From Phycisphaera sp. (GTDB lineage Bacteria > Planctomycetota > Phycisphaerae > Phycisphaerales > Phycisphaeraceae): a stretch of 64,000 nt of DNA. A program made the translations under genes and the position numbers. Every line of letters begins with the position of its first letter. Position 1 is the first letter of the stretch. The stretch covers positions 113,471-177,470 of the forward strand of contig WGMF01000015.1 of NCBI GenBank assembly GCA_016125215.1. Direction: 5' to 3'. A model generated the notes under the pieces. That model was not told where the DNA came from and did not search any database. It was given only the letters and a program-made list of their open reading frames with translations. Shown here one piece after another: positions 59,594 through 64,000 of this stretch.

Positions 59594-60529
59594 TCACTGT
59601 CCCGGCACTTCCGAGCGCACCAGCCGCCGCGCATCGATCGCCGCCCCCGGCAGCGCCGCGATGCGTCGGCCCCATGTCACCGGCTCGCCCTGAGCCAAGG
59701 CGCTCAATCGCAACAAGGCCAGCGCACCCGTCAAAGTCACCGCCCGCCGTGACCGCGCGTCGGGCACCGCCGTGAGCCAGCGTTCACCGCCACGCAGGAG
59801 TTTTTCGGTGCGATCCCGCTGATCAAACATCAGCTCACGCCAACATTCGTCGCGGGTCTCACCCGACAAACGCGACTCGCTGAGTTGACACTTGACCAGA
59901 TCGTCAAGCGGCAGCAGCAACGCACCCTTGCCCTCCCACATACCCCGCGCTCGCACACACACCGCCACGAGCACAAGCCCAAGACACCACGACTCCAACT
60001 GGCTCCGCGTCGTGGGGTGATCGATCTGACGTTTGTCCGCACGGGTCAGGCCACCGACCGCCCGCGCCAGCGGTTGCGCCACACCCATCAGCGACTCACG
60101 CAATCCCTTCCACGTGGCCACACGACGTATCTCCATCACACGCGACCACGCACAGGCCGCGTCCGCAAGATCGCCCCCCGAAAAACCCGCCGAACCCACC
60201 ACCGCCTCAAACCCGTCCAGCTCCGGTTTGCCCGTGACCTCACCCCTTCCCAGGTAATCCGTGATCGATCGGATCACCCCGGCTCGCTCGTCACGCGACT
60301 CGCAACCCCGCTCGGCGCACGACGTGTTCTCACACGCACCCTCTTCGCCGCACGACTCGGCCACCTCGACCAACTGCAGCCACACACTGGCCGTCTTCGA
60401 CACCGCCCACCGCTCACGCCCTGACATGAACCGCACCACAAAATAAGCGTCCGGCAAGCGGGTCCGCAGGCTCTTGAGCGACGCCCGACCGGACGACTTG
60501 TCGAGTAATGTTGACTGATCTTCAATCAT
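59594..60529 (-). CDS. Hypothetical alpha-helical protein
   Basis: 311 residues from ATG 60529 (MIEDQSTLLDKSSGRASLKSLR). No signal peptide, membrane helix or known motif was recognised. It is Arg/Leu-rich with several cysteines near 80-95 (ESCGEEGACENTSCAERGCES). It is convergent with the pilin-like gene, 12 bases apart, and divergent from xylB. The long reading frame with normal composition supports a real gene. Confidence 0.55.
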   Translation of the reverse strand: MIEDQSTLLDKSSGRASLKSLRTRLPDAYFVVRFMSGRERWAVSKTASVWLQLVEVAESCGEEGACENTSCAERGCESRDERAGVIRSITDYLGRGEVTGKPELDGFEAVVGSAGFSGGDLADAACAWSRVMEIRRVATWKGLRESLMGVAQPLARAVGGLTRADKRQIDHPTTRSQLESWCLGLVLVAVCVRARGMWEGKGALLLPLDDLVKCQLSESRLSGETRDECWRELMFDQRDRTEKLLRGGERWLTAVPDARSRRAVTLTGALALLRLSALAQGEPVTWGRRIAALPGAAIDARRLVRSEVPGQ

Positions 60530-60636
60530 GACCGGGGGCAATTCTATCGTGTTGCGGCGACGCACAACGGATGACACGCACACAGCCCACGCCCATCGTG
60601 GTAGATTGACGCCAACCCACACCGGAGGCCCACACC

Positions 60637-62166
60637 ATGCCCCACCTGCTCGGCATCGACATCGGCACGTCAGGCACCAAGACCCTTATCAGCGATCACA
60701 AAGGCAAGGTCCTCGCCACCGCCGTCGCGGAACACGCAATCTCTTCACCCAGGCCCGGCTGGTCCGAACAAGACCCGCTCGAATGGTGGTCCGCCACGTG
60801 CAAGGCCACGAAGGCCGTACTCAAGAATGCCAGACTCAAAGCCCGCGACATTACCGCCGTCGGCCTGTCCGGTCAGATGCACGGCTCGGTCTTTTTGGGC
60901 AGTGGCGTCAAACCGCTCCGTCCCGCGCTGCTCTGGAACGACCAGCGCACCGGGGCCGAGTGCATCGAAATCGAAAAAGCCGTCGGCGGACGCAAACAAT
61001 TGATTAGCCAGGTCGGCAACCCCGCGCTCACCGGGTTCACCGCGCCGAAAATCCTCTGGGTCCGCAGGCACGAACCCAAGGTCTACGAAAAAACCAGGCA
61101 CATCCTTCTGCCCAAGGACTACATCCGTTATTGCATGACCGGCGAGTACGCCACGGAGGTCGGCGACGCCTCGGGCACGCTCCTGCTCGACGTGAAAAAG
61201 CGCGCGTGGAACAAGGTCGTGCTCACCAAACTCAAGATCGACGGCGCGCTGCTACCCAACTGCTATGAATCACACGTCGTCACCGGGCAACTCCACCGCG
61301 AGGGGGCCGCGGCACTGGGCCTGGCCGAGGGTACCCCCGTCGTCGGCGGCAGCGGCGACCAGCCGGCCGGGGCGGTGGGCAACGGCATCGTCACCGCCGG
61401 TGTCGTGAGCGCGACGCTGGGCACTTCCGGGGTCGTCTTTGCCCATGCCGACAAACCGACCTACGACCCGCAAGGCCGGGTCCACACCATGTGCTCGGCC
61501 GTCGAGGGCAAGTGGTGCGTCTTCGGGTGCATGCTCAGCGCGGGCGGGTCGTTCCAGTGGTTCCGGAACCACCTGGCTGCCGATGAGGTCGCGCTGGCAA
61601 AAAAGAAGAAAGTCGACCCTTACACTCTGTTAATTGCCGAGGCCCAGAAGGCCGCGCCCGGCTGCGAGGGGCTTTTCTTTATGCCTTATCTCACCGGCGA
61701 ACGGTGCCCCCACCCCGACCCCAGCGCCCGCGGCGGGTGGGTCGGCCTGACCTCGCGCCACGACAGGCCGGCCTTGATCCGCTCGCTCATCGAGGGGGTG
61801 ACGTTCGGCATGAACGACGCGCTGTGCATCATGCGCGGCATGGGCATCGACACGAAGACGGTCAGGCTCTCCGGCGGCGGCGCAAGGTCGAAGTTCTGGC
61901 GGCAGTTGCAGGCTGACATCTACGGCTCGGACGTGGCGGTCATCAACGCGCAGGAGGGCCCGGCTTACGGCGTGGCCATCCTTGCGGGCGTTGGCACCGG
62001 GGTGTGGAAGAGCGTGCCCGAGGCGTGCGGGGCCGCCATCCGCGAGACCGAAAAACTCCGCCCCCGGAAGAAGATCGCGGACCTCTACAAAAAATACCAC
62101 GCCCAGTACCAGCGCCTCTACCCGGCCCTTCAAGGTGAGTTCCCCCGCATCGCTGCGCTGGGCTGA
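60637..62166 (+). CDS. xylB: Xylulokinase
   Basis: 509 residues, FGGY carbohydrate kinase fold. LLGIDIGTSGTKTLI (phosphate-1), GLSGQMHGSVFL (the xylulokinase-specific segment), LWNDQRTGAEC, GSGDQPAGAVGNGIV and RLSGGGARSKFWRQLQADIYG (adenosine motif) are all present. It phosphorylates D-xylulose. ACCGGAGG precedes the ATG. No xylA is nearby. Confidence 0.93.
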   Translation: MPHLLGIDIGTSGTKTLISDHKGKVLATAVAEHAISSPRPGWSEQDPLEWWSATCKATKAVLKNARLKARDITAVGLSGQMHGSVFLGSGVKPLRPALLWNDQRTGAECIEIEKAVGGRKQLISQVGNPALTGFTAPKILWVRRHEPKVYEKTRHILLPKDYIRYCMTGEYATEVGDASGTLLLDVKKRAWNKVVLTKLKIDGALLPNCYESHVVTGQLHREGAAALGLAEGTPVVGGSGDQPAGAVGNGIVTAGVVSATLGTSGVVFAHADKPTYDPQGRVHTMCSAVEGKWCVFGCMLSAGGSFQWFRNHLAADEVALAKKKKVDPYTLLIAEAQKAAPGCEGLFFMPYLTGERCPHPDPSARGGWVGLTSRHDRPALIRSLIEGVTFGMNDALCIMRGMGIDTKTVRLSGGGARSKFWRQLQADIYGSDVAVINAQEGPAYGVAILAGVGTGVWKSVPEACGAAIRETEKLRPRKKIADLYKKYHAQYQRLYPALQGEFPRIAALG

Positions 62167-62210
62167 GCAGACAAGATTCACCGGATCAGACGAAAAAAGT
62201 CGCAAAAAAC

Positions 62211-62245
62211 AAGGGCGTCCGACGTAGTGTCGAACGCCCTTTTGA
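62211..62245. terminator. Bidirectional terminator between xylB and the 62283 gene
   Basis: AAGGGCGT-C-CGAC / GTCG-A-ACGCCCTT with loop GTAGT. T-rich on the plus strand (TTTTGAT) and A-rich on the left (AAAAAACAAGG), so it could end transcripts from both sides. Confidence 0.8.
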
Positions 62246-62282
62246 TTGTGGGGATGATGGAAGACCCAACATCCTGTAAGGC

Positions 62283-62726
62283 TTACTCTTCGCCGCCGCC
62301 GTTGTCGTTGTCGCCGGCGCCTTCCTGTTCACCCTTGTCTTTGTCCTTGCCCTTGTCTTTGTCGTGGTGGGGCATGGCTGCGGGCACGAGGCAGACCTCG
62401 GTGGCCACGCCGTCGGTGTGGGTGACCCTGACCTTGTTGTCCACCTTAAGCACTTCCTCGGCGGTGGAGGCTTTCTTCATGTTCTTGAAGGCGGTGGCGT
62501 CGGTGTAGGTCACGGTGACTTCGTTGGCCTGTTCGCCCTTCTTGCCGACCGCCACGACGACGAAGGTCTTGGCATCGGTGTCGACGGACTTGACGGTGCC
62601 CACGAGCGCGGGGGCGTGCTTGTGTTCCTGTTCTTTCTTCTTTTCCTTTTCCTTGGCCTGGGCCACGGTGGCCACGGAAAGGGTCAATGCCAACACCAGA
62701 GCCACGAGAGCGATGAAACGATACAT
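62283..62726 (-). CDS. Small secreted protein, DUF5666-like
   Basis: 147 residues from ATG 62726, with AAGGAG eight bases ahead. Signal peptide MYRFIALVALVLALTLSVATVAQA. The mature part begins with a Lys/Glu-rich linker, followed by VGTVKSVDTDAKTFVVVAVGK...EVTVTYTDATAF, the strand pattern of small OB-like DUF5666 domains, and a charged Lys/Asp/Gly tail. The role is unknown. It appears to be transcribed from a promoter 220 bases upstream. Confidence 0.7.
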   Translation of the reverse strand: MYRFIALVALVLALTLSVATVAQAKEKEKKKEQEHKHAPALVGTVKSVDTDAKTFVVVAVGKKGEQANEVTVTYTDATAFKNMKKASTAEEVLKVDNKVRVTHTDGVATEVCLVPAAMPHHDKDKGKDKDKGEQEGAGDNDNGGGEE

Positions 62727-62941
62727 GGCGGACTCCTTCTGTCCCGTCAGGGACGTGAAACATCGGGCTGCCGCGAACACCGCGGGCGATGATTGTGAAC
62801 CATCCCGATTGTGAGTGGGGTCAAGCCTGCTCCGGGAAAACGCGGGGTACCACGCACGGTCGCAGGCATGTCAGCACGGGTCGTGCCCGCGCATCTCGAA
62901 CTCCTTGCCATCGACATCGCGACAGCGATAGAACAACGCCG

Positions 62942-62971
62942 ATTATACGCTGTCTATTGCGGAGGGTTCAA
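62942..62971 (-). promoter_or_regulatory. Strong promoter with a long leader for the secreted protein
   Basis: On the minus strand TTGAAC (62966-62971) and TATAAT (62942-62947), spacer 18. The predicted leader is about 210 bases and contains a 21-codon frame, 62871-62936 (LFYRCRDVDGKEFEMRGHDPC, TTG start). A GGGGGG hairpin lies just upstream (62986-63003). The spacer 62727-63057 is otherwise empty. Confidence 0.55.
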
Positions 62972-63057
62972 TGCTTGTGGAAACCCCCCATCGTCCGGGG
63001 GGCTGGCCACCCCTGCCGGCAGCAAGCGGGGGCTGACAATTCCGGGGAGATGGCCGA

Positions 63058-63630
63058 TCAGGCCTTGTCGAACCCGACGTGGTCGGTCTGGATGCGGTTT
63101 TCGGAAAGGTGGGTCTTAATCATGGAGATGTAGCTGGCCTGGAGCAGCGGCAGGTCGGACAGACCGAGCTTTTCGCGCACGGAGAGGATGGTTTTTTCGT
63201 TGGGGCCCTCGATCTCGACGTAGGTCCCCAGGTAGGGGAGTGTGTCGATATCGACGACGCAGCCGTCGAGCGTCCAGCGCGAGCGTTTTTTCTCAAAGGA
63301 GAGGATACGTACGAAGCCCAGCGCCAGGAGCAGGTCTTCCGCGCCGTGGGGGTCGAGGACGACCAGTTCGGTCTCCTGCCGGGTCTTGAGGCGTTCGTGG
63401 GTGCGGGGGCCTTTGTGGGTGATGGTGACGAGGGTTGAGCCGTCGGCTTTGGTCTCGACCCGGGTGCGCAGGCCCTGGTCTGAGCTGCGCAGCGAGCCGG
63501 TGAGCGTATCGAAAAAGACGTTGACCTCGTGGTGTTCCCCGATGGGCTTGGCGGCACATTCCTTGAGCGCCGCGAGCAGGGGCCCGGTGTCGTGGACCTG
63601 CATCTTGGCTTCGATCTCAACATTGGGCAC
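63058..63630 (-). CDS. CYTH-domain protein (class IV adenylate cyclase / triphosphatase-like)
   Basis: 190 residues from GTG 63630, with GGAGG five bases ahead. VEIEAKM is the ExExK signature of CYTH proteins. Repeated charged strands follow (LRTRVETKADGSTLVTITHKGP, FEKKRSRWTLDGCVVDIDTLPYLGTYVEIEGP), forming the tunnel fold that binds triphosphates with metal ions. Members include CyaB adenylate cyclase and inorganic or thiamine triphosphatases; the activity cannot be told here. The upstream region holds repeat DNA. Confidence 0.88.
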   Translation of the reverse strand: MPNVEIEAKMQVHDTGPLLAALKECAAKPIGEHHEVNVFFDTLTGSLRSSDQGLRTRVETKADGSTLVTITHKGPRTHERLKTRQETELVVLDPHGAEDLLLALGFVRILSFEKKRSRWTLDGCVVDIDTLPYLGTYVEIEGPNEKTILSVREKLGLSDLPLLQASYISMIKTHLSENRIQTDHVGFDKA

Positions 63631-63731
63631 GGCGGCCTCCGGGGTCTGGATGGGGTGAGGTCATCTCGAAAAACAATTCTCTATCAAGTTACCAAGTATG
63701 GAGACGAAGATAGGATTGGACCAGGAAGAGC

Positions 63732-63840
63732 AACCGCAGATTTCGCAGATGGCGCAGACTCAAGGCAGATTTCCGGGCTATCCATCCGTATGAATCTGCG
63801 GAATCTGCGCAATCTGCGGTTCCTGTATCGATGCTAATTG
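63732..63840. repeat. CGCAGAT-family inverted repeat
   Basis: Arms 63732-63758 and 63795-63821 match at about 23 of 27; loop CAAGGCAGATTTCCGGG. The right flank CTGTATCGATGC (63823-63834) is shared with the copies near 35233 and 44154. Confidence 0.85.
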
Positions 63841-63933
63841 ATTTCTGGACCCCAGTGGGTTATACCAATCCCGTAAAAAACTCGTGCGCGTTAGGCGCTT
63901 GTTAGGTTGCGCTCCCGCGTGGGGTCTGGGATA

Positions 63934-64000
63934 GTGGGCTCTTTTGGAAAGGAGTCCACCATCGACATCTCACTTCACAGCCCCGACGACGCGGCCGAAC
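63934..64000 (+). CDS. Possible gene start at the window edge
   Basis: GTG 63934 opens a frame (MGSFGKESTIDISLHSPDDAAE) that runs off the window. AAAGGAG at 63948-63954 precedes an ATC codon at 63961, so the real start may be there or the frame may be spurious. No function can be given. Confidence 0.25.
   Translation, partial: MGSFGKESTIDISLHSPDDAAE

Overview
The window looks like a chromosomal segment of a planctomycete, most likely class Phycisphaerae. This is inferred from its high GC content, a Planctomycetota-type zinc-ribbon membrane protein (CMGCGYNLRG), a groEL-groES-groEL cluster, a fused indolepyruvate:ferredoxin oxidoreductase and many GH/GT genes. There are about 53 protein genes on both strands, one tRNA, no rRNA and no CRISPR array. 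Most genes are housekeeping, and the unusual content lies between and at the ends of genes.

Layout. 0-11 kb: an edge-truncated hydrolase, floA, a kinase-like fusion, mutS, a tmk/zinc-ribbon operon, a methyltransferase, an alpha/beta hydrolase and a ketoacyl synthase. 11-16 kb: the 1264-residue indolepyruvate oxidoreductase and a possible glycosyltransferase. 16-23 kb: a chaperone block (groEL1, groES, groEL2, dnaJ, grpE, an FmdB-type zinc ribbon) with a GxxExxY gene bounded by terminal inverted repeats inserted between groEL2 and dnaJ. 23-33 kb: gltB with a LysR regulator, dapA, an RdgC-like protein, iscX and dnaN. 33-43 kb: a DedA/ATP-grasp fusion, cdsA, a methyltransferase, a xerD-type recombinase, tRNA(CAT), DinB-like and NRDE genes and cysK. 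43-58 kb: carbohydrate genes (GH2-like fragment, GT4 fusion, two GH130, GH78) with a CPBP protease, a release-factor-like gene, a HEPN/MNT toxin-antitoxin pair, nuoI, pckG and a rhodanese. 58-64 kb: small membrane and secreted proteins, xylulokinase and a CYTH protein.

Three patterns stand out. First, many intergenic regions hold long inverted repeats built from 8-10 base units (CGCAGAT, ACAGAG, CGCCAAG, ATCAGA families). Several are nested inside one another; 8245-8625 has four layers. They often touch or supply stop codons. One palindrome type also forms the ends of the GxxExxY gene unit, suggesting an autonomous/non-autonomous pair. Second, the decamer CCCCCGGAAG (often CCCCCGGAAGT) occurs 25 times by hand count, on both strands, in genes in all frames and just after stop codons. 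Third, an AT-rich word, CTAATCAAYTGT, recurs in unrelated genes.

All assignments come from reading translated sequence and motifs by eye. No database search was run.
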